NCBI RefSeq assembly: GCF_024124665.1 | Contig: NZ_JAMXSB010000002.1 | Location: forward strand, 535,281 to 599,280 | Direction of reading: 5' to 3' | Length of the DNA stretch: 64,000 bases | From: Pleionea sp. CnH1-48 | GTDB taxonomy: Bacteria > Pseudomonadota > Gammaproteobacteria > Enterobacterales > Kangiellaceae | Shown: positions 17,001 to 25,327 of the stretch, piece by piece | Position numbering within the stretch: position 1 is the first letter of the stretch | Layout: every line of letters starts with the position of its first letter | The notes under the pieces: model-generated | The model's input: the letters and a program-made list of their open reading frames with translations, nothing else | Database searches by the model: none | What the model was told of the DNA's origin: nothing | Translations under genes and position numbers: made by a program

Positions 17001-17864
17001 TTATGCGTTTTTACGAGCGCGGTATAACCAACCCAAACCTAACAACAAGACAGATAAAGGACCTGGCTCTGGGACCGTAATAGGTGCCACACTTAATTCA
17101 ACAAAATCGAATGCTGTGTAGGGCTCATTAGGCGCATCAAAGTTCACTTCGAGATAACCGGACCAACCATTGTTAATGGCATCCCAGGTAAACACATCGG
17201 CAAAACTTAACTGTACAAAGGCTGCTTGAATCAATCCATCATCAGGGCCATTGTTCTGTAAGTTAACCGGTAAGGTATCGGCTGTATTGTTGGCATAAAT
17301 CAGATCGATTTCTGCAGGAAAAACATCATAGTCACCAAAGACCATATTGAAGAAGATATCCGTACCAGCAACAATGTCACCCGCACTCACAAAGAAATCA
17401 AAAACAAAGCCAGGCTGATTAGGTAAGCTATTGGAGTTACCGCTCGGGAAAGTACCGCCAGAACCCCAGGTACTGGTGTTGGCGTCATAAACATTATTGT
17501 TGTTGCTAGAGTTATCGTAGCTGGTGGATAAAGCAATATCAGTAAACTCGACACCTTGCGTGCCATTGTCGCTAAAACCAATACCGTTTACTGATTCATT
17601 AAGACGATTATCAAAATCGTCACCACTACCTGTAGCAACCACACCACCGCCATTCAAACTGGGCAATACATCGCCCGGCCCTAATTGACCATCATTGTTA
17701 CGATCAATTAATCCGCCATCACCGGTTAAAGCAGCGAAGTTAGCATCTGCATTAAACCCAAAGCCATCCTGATCGCCAATTCGAACATACTCAAAAGGAA
17801 CAGCAAATGCCGGAGCAGTCATTGCTCCTGTTAAACCTAACGCGATTAATGTTTTTTTATTCAT
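17001..17864 (-). CDS. PEP-CTERM surface protein
   Basis: 287 residues. Signal peptide ending in APAFA, then an acidic, Asn/Gly-rich mature part with beta-strand patterns and many DxD/DNN runs that may bind calcium. The C-terminus is a classical PEP-CTERM sorting signal: VPEPGPLS, hydrophobic LLLGLGWL, basic YRARKNA. Exosortase would cut and anchor or release it. The leader before the ATG reads CAGGAAGTGGAAG, two GGA triplets at the ribosome site, a plausible CsrA site next to the sRNA cluster. It has its own strong terminator. Confidence 0.88.
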   Translation of the reverse strand: MNKKTLIALGLTGAMTAPAFAVPFEYVRIGDQDGFGFNADANFAALTGDGGLIDRNNDGQLGPGDVLPSLNGGGVVATGSGDDFDNRLNESVNGIGFSDNGTQGVEFTDIALSTSYDNSSNNNNVYDANTSTWGSGGTFPSGNSNSLPNQPGFVFDFFVSAGDIVAGTDIFFNMVFGDYDVFPAEIDLIYANNTADTLPVNLQNNGPDDGLIQAAFVQLSFADVFTWDAINNGWSGYLEVNFDAPNEPYTAFDFVELSVAPITVPEPGPLSVLLLGLGWLYRARKNA

Positions 17865-18022
17865 CTTCCACTTCCTGTATCGGTTTATTATCTGCTTTTA
17901 GTAGAGCATACTTTGTGCCAACTATAATTATTCCTTAAAAACAAACACTTAGAATCATCTCAAAATGGAACTGTTAAGCATTTCGACAAAAGGAATTTTT
18001 CCACGAGATAATCAAGATGCCT

Positions 18023-19057
18023 TTACTTAGGACAGTAACGCTGTATTTTGTCAGTCACTCGCTGCTTATCCAACATGCCACCTAGCAGATAAAAGCAATC
18101 GTCAACCGCAAGCAACCCGCGATGATCCATAGAAGCTGTTTTGAGTGAAGGCAGCACCTGCCATTTTTGTTGCTTTAGATCCCAGGCAAAAACGCGACTG
18201 TCAGCAGAAGCAGGACGACCATCGTAGCCAATACCGTTGTAGTTATAAGGGTTTGCACTGCCACCAGCAAAGATAATGCGTTGTCCCTTCTCATCTCCTG
18301 TTGCGGCCATTCTGTAACCCGCCGCCCCAGGATGTTTTGGCAATACTTGCCACTTAATTTTGGCAGGGTTCTTTGGGTCTATCGTTCCTAAAAACGAAAC
18401 GGGTGACATCTTATAAATGCGTTTACCTTTAGAGCGATCAGCGACTTTGACACCATCAACCACTACCATTTGATTGCCAAGGATACCAGCCGCATGCCCA
18501 AAGACGGCAGGGCCAGGAAAAGGCGAAACCTGTGTCCATGTCATGGAATGAGTATCCAACATTTGAACATGACTGATGTTGCCATCATGATGCCAACCAG
18601 ACACCAGATAAATGTATCGATCTTGATAAACCAGAGCAACACTGTCATCCACCGGAAACGGCATCTCTGTCACTTGTTGATAGCTCGATTGGATAGGATC
18701 AAAACGAAATACTTCGGGTGTCGATACTTCGCTACCATCCTTTGCAACAGTATAACCTCCCATCAAATAAATTTGATTGGCCACCGTTACAGCAATACTG
18801 GCTAATCGACCGCCAGGGCCCGGAACGGGCTTAAGTGTCTGGCCTTGTGGCGTACCCAATTGCCAAAATGAAGCATGAGACGTTGCATCACTCCAACGCT
18901 TACCTTCAGCCAAACCGTTAAAGGAATAGAGTCGCCATTGACCATTAACTTTCGCCGCAGCGACAGCATTATTAGTAATGGGTTTAGGTAATACGCCAGG
19001 CTCTGAGGCAAGAAGATTGATACTGACTATCAGAAGAAAAATAAACCGAAGTAACAT
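18023..19057 (-). CDS. Secreted kelch-repeat (galactose-oxidase-like propeller) protein
   Basis: The start at 19057 is chosen because it begins with a signal peptide (MLLRFIFLLIVS, cut near LASEP). A longer reading to 19168 would take in the terminator of sRNA D and is unlikely; ATG 19090 is another option. The ~344-residue mature protein shows kelch blades with GG and later Tyr/Trp: IYLMGGYTV, IYLVSGWHH, RIIFAGGSA, FYLLGGMLD. No catalytic residues of an oxidase are evident, so binding or sialate-mutarotase-like (NanM-type) roles are possible. Confidence 0.78.
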   Translation of the reverse strand: MLLRFIFLLIVSINLLASEPGVLPKPITNNAVAAAKVNGQWRLYSFNGLAEGKRWSDATSHASFWQLGTPQGQTLKPVPGPGGRLASIAVTVANQIYLMGGYTVAKDGSEVSTPEVFRFDPIQSSYQQVTEMPFPVDDSVALVYQDRYIYLVSGWHHDGNISHVQMLDTHSMTWTQVSPFPGPAVFGHAAGILGNQMVVVDGVKVADRSKGKRIYKMSPVSFLGTIDPKNPAKIKWQVLPKHPGAAGYRMAATGDEKGQRIIFAGGSANPYNYNGIGYDGRPASADSRVFAWDLKQQKWQVLPSLKTASMDHRGLLAVDDCFYLLGGMLDKQRVTDKIQRYCPK

Positions 19058-19138
19058 AACATGAGATCTTATTCGTTTTTTATCCAGCATAACCAAGCCA
19101 TCAAGATCTCTCAACGCCCAGATAAAAATCACAGGCAT

Positions 19139-19161
19139 AAAAAAGGCGGCCTCCAGCCGCC
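19139..19161 (-). terminator. Terminator of sRNA D
   Basis: On the minus strand GGCGGC-TGGAG-GCCGCC followed by TTTTTTAT; the loop includes a GGA. The sequence beyond it (GGCATAAAAAA on the plus strand) matches that beyond sRNA A. Confidence 0.85.
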
Positions 19162-19272
19162 CTAGCATTCTCGCTATCTTCCGTTTTGGTCCCTGCCGTG
19201 TTGGTTCCGCCCTGGTTTCCCTGATGTTCGCGTTCCTGTCGAACCCTCCGTGATATACACTTCCTGTGTACG
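19139..19272 (-). ncRNA. Short CsrA-titrating sRNA, copy D (RsmX/Y-size)
   Basis: A predicted ~134-nt minus-strand RNA with 8 GGA motifs (one in the terminator loop), about 100 nt shorter than A-C and without their CAGCACTTGATGAAA segment. The promoter grammar is the same: TTGTGA (19306-19301), 16 bp, TATTAT (19284-19279). The 5' end CCCGTACACAGG resembles CCCGTGGACAGG of C. Its terminator lies just ahead of the kelch gene. Confidence 0.78.
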
Positions 19273-19278
19273 GGATTA

Positions 19279-19306
19279 ATAATAGACCGATGGGGTTAAA
19301 TCACAA
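19279..19306 (-). promoter_or_regulatory. Sigma70 promoter of sRNA D
   Basis: TTGTGA, 16 bp, TATTAT on the minus strand. Confidence 0.7.
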
Positions 19307-19445
19307 GGGACCAAATATCCCAAAAGGAGTTTCGCAAGCAAGATTCGAGCGCCAATATCATGAATAAATTAAGTTACTTAGCGTCTGTTTCTAGATTCTG
19401 TCGAGGTGCAGCATTACAGCGTTTTGCAACCATATCGCTACTGTC

Positions 19446-19463
19446 TTTAAGAGAATGCTGACA
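19446..19463. promoter_or_regulatory. GacA/UvrY-type activating box of sRNA D
   Basis: TTTAAG-N6-CTGACA, 10 of 12 match to TGTAAG-N6-CTTACA, centred about 182 bp upstream of the predicted start. The position, as for A-C, supports it. Confidence 0.65.
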
Positions 19464-19511
19464 CAGAGAAAATACAATGACTGACGTCAGCGACCTTACC
19501 ATTCAAGCCAC

Positions 19512-20639
19512 TTAGGCATCATAATCAATGCCGACCCGATAAATCACCGAATCATGATATCCGGTAATCACTTTTTTCAGGCCCGACAAGGCATCATCTA
19601 ACTCAGCAACACCACTATCAACAATCAAGGGCTTGCCCTCTAGTGCCTGAACTTTCTGTTTTGTGGCGATAACATGAAAGTGTTCCCAACCAATTTTCTG
19701 AATGACTTCGGGTGAAAACTGTTGGTTGCCTCGGCCAATAATATGCCCTTGCCCACCGATGATCGTGATGACTGCTTCCACGGTTTCCTGTTCGCACAAG
19801 TTAGAAAGATAAATGGCATCAACATCCGATGCGATCAGTTGATTATCCTTAACCACATCAATGCCTAATAGAGTGTTTTCGAGACCCAGCTCTTCCATCA
19901 GTGCCGCACAGGTGGAGCCAGAGCCAATGGCATAACAAATATCTGGCTCCATATTTTCGATCACATCCGCAGCGATGTCCTGGAGTACCAGTTCTTCAAC
20001 TTCTACCCCCCCCTGCTTGGTTGCCTGAACATATTTCAACGCATCAGGAATGATCATGCTGCCAAAGTTACGCGCCTTAACACGACCTTCGCGAAAGGCA
20101 GCTTCGTCGATATCCATCACCGATGCCTCGCGCAATGATAACAGCTCGCCTTCGATAAGCTGATTAATCACCATCCCGGCCGCCTTGGGGGTAACCGCAT
20201 AAACGCCACTGTGGATCTTGCAACCAGCAGGAATACCCAATACAGGAATGTCGGTATCCAATGTCGATAAAATATCTCGTGCCGTACCGTCACCACCGGC
20301 AAACAAGATCACATCAACGCCCTGTTGCTCAAAACATCGAATCAAATCTTGTGTGTCTTCAGCCTGGCTAGGTTGAGCATATTCAGCCACCACAACAGGC
20401 GTCATACCTGCAGCGACCACACTGTCTTCACCCATTGCACCCGATGCTGTCAAAATCTGTAGCTTGTTACGATGGGTTGCCTCAATCATAGCCAGCGCCG
20501 CCTGACTACGCGTTGGCGCCAAGGGTTGAGCGCCCTTTTCTAAAGCCAGTGCTCGAATGTCTTCGCCATCGCTGCCTTTTAAGGCAACACTGCCTCCGAT
20601 CCCGGCAAATGGATTCACCACCAATCCCAATTTAAACAT
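19512..20639 (-). CDS. ATP-NAD kinase family (AcoX-like) protein
   Basis: 375 residues. The diacylglycerol/NAD-kinase fold motif FAGGDGTARDI is at about residues 113-123, followed by GIPAGCKIHSGVYA, where true NAD kinases have NTDN-type residues later. GSGSTCAALMEELG and a C-terminal GQGHIIGRGNQQFS are typical of the stand-alone ATP-NAD/AcoX branch. It probably phosphorylates NAD or a related nucleotide or sugar; the natural substrate of this branch is uncertain. Start ATG 20639 follows AGAGG. No clear operon partner. Confidence 0.8.
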   Translation of the reverse strand: MFKLGLVVNPFAGIGGSVALKGSDGEDIRALALEKGAQPLAPTRSQAALAMIEATHRNKLQILTASGAMGEDSVVAAGMTPVVVAEYAQPSQAEDTQDLIRCFEQQGVDVILFAGGDGTARDILSTLDTDIPVLGIPAGCKIHSGVYAVTPKAAGMVINQLIEGELLSLREASVMDIDEAAFREGRVKARNFGSMIIPDALKYVQATKQGGVEVEELVLQDIAADVIENMEPDICYAIGSGSTCAALMEELGLENTLLGIDVVKDNQLIASDVDAIYLSNLCEQETVEAVITIIGGQGHIIGRGNQQFSPEVIQKIGWEHFHVIATKQKVQALEGKPLIVDSGVAELDDALSGLKKVITGYHDSVIYRVGIDYDA

Positions 20640-20816
20640 GCAACTGCCTCTATACTGCCAACTCTTCCATCATGGGGAACTTGTCTTGATGATCCCTGCC
20701 CAGATTTCGAAAGTTCACTCATTCATCAAATGCACAAATAGCGCTCTTTAGGTGTTGCTATTGTACATTAACCCTGCACAGGATTCTTTGCTAATCGAGA
20801 GCGGATAAAAACAATC

Positions 20817-21017
20817 TTGAGTAGTAACGATACTCTTGAACAAGGTGACCATAGCAGTAAAAAGTATGAGTTAATCAATAACAAACAATGCCTGCGTTTT
20901 TCTGCTCACCTAGAAACTAGAGAACGCTTTATCGGCGACACAACAGCAGATTGGAACTATGACATCAATTTGCATGGTATGTGTATTGAGCCTAAAAACT
21001 TTACACTGGTTCCCTAA
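20817..21017 (+). CDS. Possible small protein, PilZ-like fragment
   Basis: 66 residues from a TTG start. The middle (CLRFSAHLETRERFIG, then WNYDINLHGMCIE) resembles the first strands of a PilZ domain but stops early, so it may be a remnant or a small single-purpose protein. A good terminator (21047-21081) directly after it suggests that something is transcribed here. Confidence 0.4.
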   Translation: MSSNDTLEQGDHSSKKYELINNKQCLRFSAHLETRERFIGDTTADWNYDINLHGMCIEPKNFTLVP

Positions 21018-21046
21018 TTAATACAGCTCCGTAAAACTCATAGACT

Positions 21047-21081
21047 CTCCCTGTGCCAGAGACATGGTGCAGGGAGTTTTT
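21047..21081 (+). terminator. Rho-independent terminator after the small PilZ-like frame
   Basis: CTCCCTG and CAGGGAG with inner partial pairing, followed by TTTTT on the plus strand. Confidence 0.7.
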
Positions 21082-21141
21082 AACTTTATGTAACTGACTA
21101 AAATACAATCAGCATCAAGATTGGTTGCTCTAAAAACCCAT

Positions 21142-21642
21142 TCAACAACAGCTTTCCATATAATAAGACAATCCTTGAATGGCCTTCTTAGCTGTAGGGG
21201 GTGGATTGGTCAGCATTTCGTTATAAGCAGTCTCGATCCCCTGCAAAAAACTGTCTGAAGGTGGCCGCCCAGAAAAATCATCAATGCTCGGAGAAAAATC
21301 AATGCCAATAATGTCGCACATGGCTTTTTCGAGTCCCTGAGGTCTTGCTTCAACCTTCTCGAATTGCTCTTGCTGTTCTTGTGTTCTGCCACAGGGAACA
21401 TACCAAAACCCAAAATCATCCTGAGCCCTTCGCTGCTCCCCAGCCAAACAATAATGAGACATTTCGTGCAGTAAGCTTCGCGGATAGTTGCTTCTAAAAT
21501 AGAGTGTCGCTTTGGCGTTTTCTTTGGGCGCACTATAAAAAGGCTCATCCGCCCCGCCTTGTATCAATAAGTGAGGAAACACCTCAGCAAAAGCGCTGAC
21601 TAAATGTCGACACAACTCATCATCACTCTCTTTACTCAACAT
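21142..21642 (-). CDS. epmC: Elongation factor P hydroxylase
   Basis: 166 residues. The YfcM/EpmC marks are present: LLHEMSHYCLAGEQRRAQDDFGFWYVPCGRT, with the metal-binding HExxH near residue 59 and the following Gly-Glu-Arg-Arg. EpmC hydroxylates the beta-lysylated lysine of EF-P after EpmA/EpmB have acted. Its presence is a sign of a gammaproteobacterial host. No epmA, epmB or efp is in the window. Confidence 0.9.
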   Translation of the reverse strand: MLSKESDDELCRHLVSAFAEVFPHLLIQGGADEPFYSAPKENAKATLYFRSNYPRSLLHEMSHYCLAGEQRRAQDDFGFWYVPCGRTQEQQEQFEKVEARPQGLEKAMCDIIGIDFSPSIDDFSGRPPSDSFLQGIETAYNEMLTNPPPTAKKAIQGLSYYMESCC

Positions 21643-22245
21643 CGGTACAGCCCTAATCAGCGAAAATACATCAAGTTGGCGGAAAGATAACAGAAACCAC
21701 TCTGAACATGAATATCTTTACCTGACGACGGAAGTTTAAACAACGAGAGAGCAGATCTGATGCATCCATTCTGAGCTACCGCTCTCTCATCGATGAAAGG
21801 TAACCTGAGCATTTATTAAACAAACCGAAGCACTCCCCTCTTACTCACAACAAACATTCGTCCCAGCCATAAATGCTGCCACAATGTAATCAAACTCATC
21901 ACAAAATGGCATAATTTAAGCACCAAAATTGTGCCTCAAACTACCACTAATGAACAATATTCAATCAGCTGTATAAGCGTTGCAAAACAAGCACTTAATA
22001 AAGTATTGTCAAGCAAAAAAATTTATTTTGAAAATCTCCAAGAGTTTCAATCATCTAGCGGTTTTTGCCGTGCAGAATAATCAATATCTGCTTTACAGTT
22101 TAGCCATCCAACTATATATTGTGCCGAGATTCTCGGATGGCCCCACCATATAGTTATGTATCGCTCATGGAGTTATATGTAGGTTATCCACAGCTTGTTC
22201 TCAAACTAATAAACAACCCTTCATATTTTTGGATGGACGCAGGAC
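21643..22245. other. Long leader/intergenic region of nrdJ, no gene seen
   Basis: About 600 bp, AT-rich. Holds an NrdR-like site (22108-22123) and a small palindrome CCGAG-ATT-CTCGG (22124-22136). I searched for the conserved core of a cobalamin riboswitch and did not find it. No convincing small gene. Confidence 0.5.
22108..22123. promoter_or_regulatory. NrdR-box-like site upstream of nrdJ
   Basis: CAACTATATATTGTG matches about 12-13 of 16 positions of the NrdR consensus acaCwAtATaTwGtGt. NrdR boxes usually come in pairs; a second good box is not obvious, so the call is tentative. Confidence 0.45.
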
Positions 22246-24393
22246 ATGACCGCACTACAAAAACAAATAGAAGCCTCTAATTTTGATATTGAATTACAAA
22301 CCGCTTCCGTCGATATCTGGAATACCAAATACCGTCTAAAAGCCAAAGATGGCAGTCCAGTAGACGCTGATATTGATGGCACCTACCAGCGGGTAGCACA
22401 AGCTTTGGCTAGCGTTGAAGCCAAAGATAAACAAGAAGAATTTTTTGAGCAGTTTTTGTGGGCGCTACGTCATGGTGTGATCCCAGCAGGACGAATTATG
22501 TCGAATGCGGGCGCACAACAGCACAAACCAGCCACCTCAACCATCAACTGTACCGTATCGGGCACTATTCTTGATTCGATGGACGACATTCTGGCCAAAG
22601 TACATGAAGCCGGACTGACCCTAAAAGCCGGTTGTGGTATTGGTTACGAATTCTCAACTTTACGTCCTAAAAACGCTTATGTTTCTGGTGCCGGCGCTTA
22701 TACTTCTGGCCCTCTATCCTTTATGGATATCTACGACAAAATGTGTTTTACCGTCTCTTCGGCAGGTGGTCGTCGCGGTGCACAGATGGCAACCTTTGAT
22801 GTAGGTCATCCCGATGTGATGGACTTCATTAAAGCAAAGCGTGAAGACGGTCGCTTGCGTCAATTTAACTTATCTCTGTTGATCACTGATGAGTTTATGG
22901 AAGCGGTTAAAAACAACGCCGAGTGGAAGCTTGCCTTCCCATTGAGCGAAAAAGAAGCCAAAGCCGACGGCGTTAACGTTAAAGATTCAGAACAAGTAGT
23001 TTGGCGTGACTGGCCTGTTTCTAAAGGCTACATCACTGACAAAGAAGGTCGTGTTGCCTGTCGCGTTCATAAAACAGTAAAAGCGAATAATTTGTGGAAC
23101 CTGATCATGTCGTCCACTTATGATTTTGCTGAGCCTGGCTTTATCCTCATCGACAAAGTAAATGAAATGAACAACAACTGGTTCTGCGAAAACATTCGTG
23201 CAACCAACCCTTGTGGTGAGCAACCTCTTCCTCCTTATGGTTCTTGCCTGTTAGGTTCTGTCAACCTAACCAAGTTTGTGAAAAATCCTTTCACCGACAA
23301 AGCTAAATTTGATTGGGACAAGTACCGTAAAGCCGTTAGCATCTTCACTCGTATGCTTGACAACGTGGTCGAAATTAACGGTCTGCCTCTAGGTGGTCAG
23401 CGCGACGAAATCATGAGCAAGCGTCGCCACGGTATGGGTTATCTCGGCTTAGGCTCAACAGTGACTATGTTGGGTATGAAGTACGGCTCAAAAGAGTCTG
23501 TTGCTTTCACCGAAGAAGTCACCAAAGAGTTAGCGCTAGAAGGCTGGCGTACCGCTTTGGATCTGGCCAAAGAAAAAGGCCCTGCTCCTATCATGGAACA
23601 AGACTTCGAAGTGACTGGTGAGATGCTACGTAAGCGTCCAGAAATGAAAAAAGACGGTTACAAAATTGGTCAAAAAGTAAAAGGTAAAGTCCTTCACGCC
23701 AAATACAGTCGCTATATGCAACAAGTTGGCGAAGTAGAGCCAGAATTAGCCGAAGCACTGGCCGAAGTAGGCGCGCGTTTTACGCACCACTCTTCTATCG
23801 CACCAACAGGAACCATTTCTTTGTCATTAGCGAACAATGCCAGTAATGGTATTGAGCCAAGCTTCGCACATCACTACTCACGTAACGTGATCCGCGAAGG
23901 CAAAAAGTCGAAAGAGAAAATCGACGTATTCTCTTATGAGTTGTTGGCTTACCGCACATTGATCAACGATAAAGCCATGCCTTTCTCAGAGAATGCCGAC
24001 GAGCAACTGCCTGAGTACTTCATCACTTCTGATGACATTACACCAACGCAGCACGTTGACATTCAAGCGGCGTCACAAAAGTGGATTGATTCATCCATTT
24101 CTAAGACAGCGAATGTTCCGACTGATTTCCCTTACGACGATTTTAAATCGATTTATCGTTACGCTTACGAGCAAGGGCTTAAAGGTTGCACCACTTTCCG
24201 CTTTAATCCAGAGGTCTTCCAGGGCGTACTGGTTAAAGAACAGGATCTGGAAAACACCACTTATCAGTTTGAGCTAGAAGATGGCACCAAGCTGGAAGTC
24301 AAAGGTAACGAAGAAATTGAGTATGATGGTGAAACTCATACCGCGGCAAATCTGTTTGATGCTTTAAAAGAAGGTTACTACGGCAAACTTTAA
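22246..24393 (+). CDS. nrdJa: Adenosylcobalamin-dependent (class II) ribonucleotide reductase, catalytic chain
   Basis: 715 residues. Visible marks: the first redox Cys in INCTVSGTI near residue 100, AGCGIGYEFSTL, RRGAQMATFDVGHPDVMDFI, the radical-site loop NPCGEQPLPPYGSCLLGS near 319-336, and the phosphate-binding IAPTGTISL near 520. It reduces ribonucleotides to deoxyribonucleotides using B12, with or without oxygen. Length and layout match NrdJa of Pseudomonas aeruginosa, whose partner NrdJb supplies the C-terminal domain; here that partner is the next gene. The leader has GGATGGACGCAGGAC before the ATG, three GGA triplets. Confidence 0.94.
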   Translation: MTALQKQIEASNFDIELQTASVDIWNTKYRLKAKDGSPVDADIDGTYQRVAQALASVEAKDKQEEFFEQFLWALRHGVIPAGRIMSNAGAQQHKPATSTINCTVSGTILDSMDDILAKVHEAGLTLKAGCGIGYEFSTLRPKNAYVSGAGAYTSGPLSFMDIYDKMCFTVSSAGGRRGAQMATFDVGHPDVMDFIKAKREDGRLRQFNLSLLITDEFMEAVKNNAEWKLAFPLSEKEAKADGVNVKDSEQVVWRDWPVSKGYITDKEGRVACRVHKTVKANNLWNLIMSSTYDFAEPGFILIDKVNEMNNNWFCENIRATNPCGEQPLPPYGSCLLGSVNLTKFVKNPFTDKAKFDWDKYRKAVSIFTRMLDNVVEINGLPLGGQRDEIMSKRRHGMGYLGLGSTVTMLGMKYGSKESVAFTEEVTKELALEGWRTALDLAKEKGPAPIMEQDFEVTGEMLRKRPEMKKDGYKIGQKVKGKVLHAKYSRYMQQVGEVEPELAEALAEVGARFTHHSSIAPTGTISLSLANNASNGIEPSFAHHYSRNVIREGKKSKEKIDVFSYELLAYRTLINDKAMPFSENADEQLPEYFITSDDITPTQHVDIQAASQKWIDSSISKTANVPTDFPYDDFKSIYRYAYEQGLKGCTTFRFNPEVFQGVLVKEQDLENTTYQFELEDGTKLEVKGNEEIEYDGETHTAANLFDALKEGYYGKL

Positions 24394-24554
24394 GCAACAG
24401 CGACAGATTTATTACTTAAAGAGTATTTCGCAGTGAGGTTTAAGGCCCCATAAAGATAACAGCAAAAGGTGTGGTATTAATGGCACGCCTTTTTGCAAAA
24501 AAGCGGTTACAATGGCCTTATTGCAGCGACACAAGACGAACATAGGAAATAACC

Positions 24555-25244
24555 ATGGCACACAAAATCGATAAAACGATTGTTGGCTATAGTGTAAAAA
24601 CCAAAGACCAACCTGAGGTTGAAGCAGCACCCCAAGAAAAACCTACGGCAGAAATTGTGCAAATGCACGAGAGTGTTGAACGCCCAGAAATGCTGTTAGG
24701 TTCGACTTATAAGATTAAAACACCGCTGTCAGAACATGCTTTGTATGTGACCATCAACGACATGGTGTTAAATCAGGGAACCGAACATGAAATGCGCCGC
24801 CCTTTCGAGATTTTTATTAACTCGAAAAACATGGATCACTTCCAGTGGGTTGTCGCTCTAACTCGAGTTGTGTCAGCCGTCTTCCGTAAAGGTGGCGACT
24901 GTACCTTCTTAGCTGAAGAGCTAAAAGCCGTTTTTGATCCTAAAGGTGGCTACTTCAAACGTGGTGGTCGCTTTATGCCATCCTTGGTAGCAGAAATCGG
25001 CGAAGCCATTGAGTCACACCTCAAGATGATCGGTTTATTAAAAGACGACGAGCTAGATGAGCATCAAAAAGCTCTGATCGCTGAGAAACGCGCTCAATAC
25101 GAAGCCAAACAAAGCGGTGAGACCGAAGCCAAATCAGAATTCCCTGATGGTGCTCAACTGTGCAACAAGTGTATGACCAACGCTGTCATCATGATGGACG
25201 GTTGCATGACTTGCTTGAACTGCGGCGATTCTAAGTGTGGTTAA
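24555..25244 (+). CDS. nrdJb: Class II ribonucleotide reductase partner with TSCPD domain and Cys tail
   Basis: 229 residues, starting 161 bp after nrdJa. Residues ~45-170 form the TSCPD-type domain (LLGSTYKIKTPLSEHALYVTIND). The last 30 residues hold a cysteine array (LCNKC, GCMTCLNC, KCG) able to bind zinc and pass reducing power to the active site. It corresponds to NrdJb of Pseudomonas, where the class II enzyme is split into two chains. The gene is followed by a clear terminator. Confidence 0.9.
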   Translation: MAHKIDKTIVGYSVKTKDQPEVEAAPQEKPTAEIVQMHESVERPEMLLGSTYKIKTPLSEHALYVTINDMVLNQGTEHEMRRPFEIFINSKNMDHFQWVVALTRVVSAVFRKGGDCTFLAEELKAVFDPKGGYFKRGGRFMPSLVAEIGEAIESHLKMIGLLKDDELDEHQKALIAEKRAQYEAKQSGETEAKSEFPDGAQLCNKCMTNAVIMMDGCMTCLNCGDSKCG

Positions 25245-25267
25245 TCCACTCACTCGCAACGTTCGAT

Positions 25268-25296
25268 AAAAAGGCGACTTTCAAGTCGCCTTTTTT
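25268..25296 (+). terminator. Terminator of nrdJab
   Basis: AAAAAGGCGACTT-TC-AAGTCGCCTTTTTT, just after nrdJb. Confidence 0.88.
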
Positions 25297-25327
25297 ATTT
25301 TTCTCGTAAAACACTCAACTTATTCAA

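Noticed and set aside
19058..19168. N-terminal extension of the kelch protein
   Set aside because: Would place the coding start inside the terminator of sRNA D; the signal peptide begins at 19057.
22124..22180. Second NrdR box or cobalamin riboswitch upstream of nrdJ
   Set aside because: Best candidates match under 60 percent of the NrdR consensus; no B12-box core seen.
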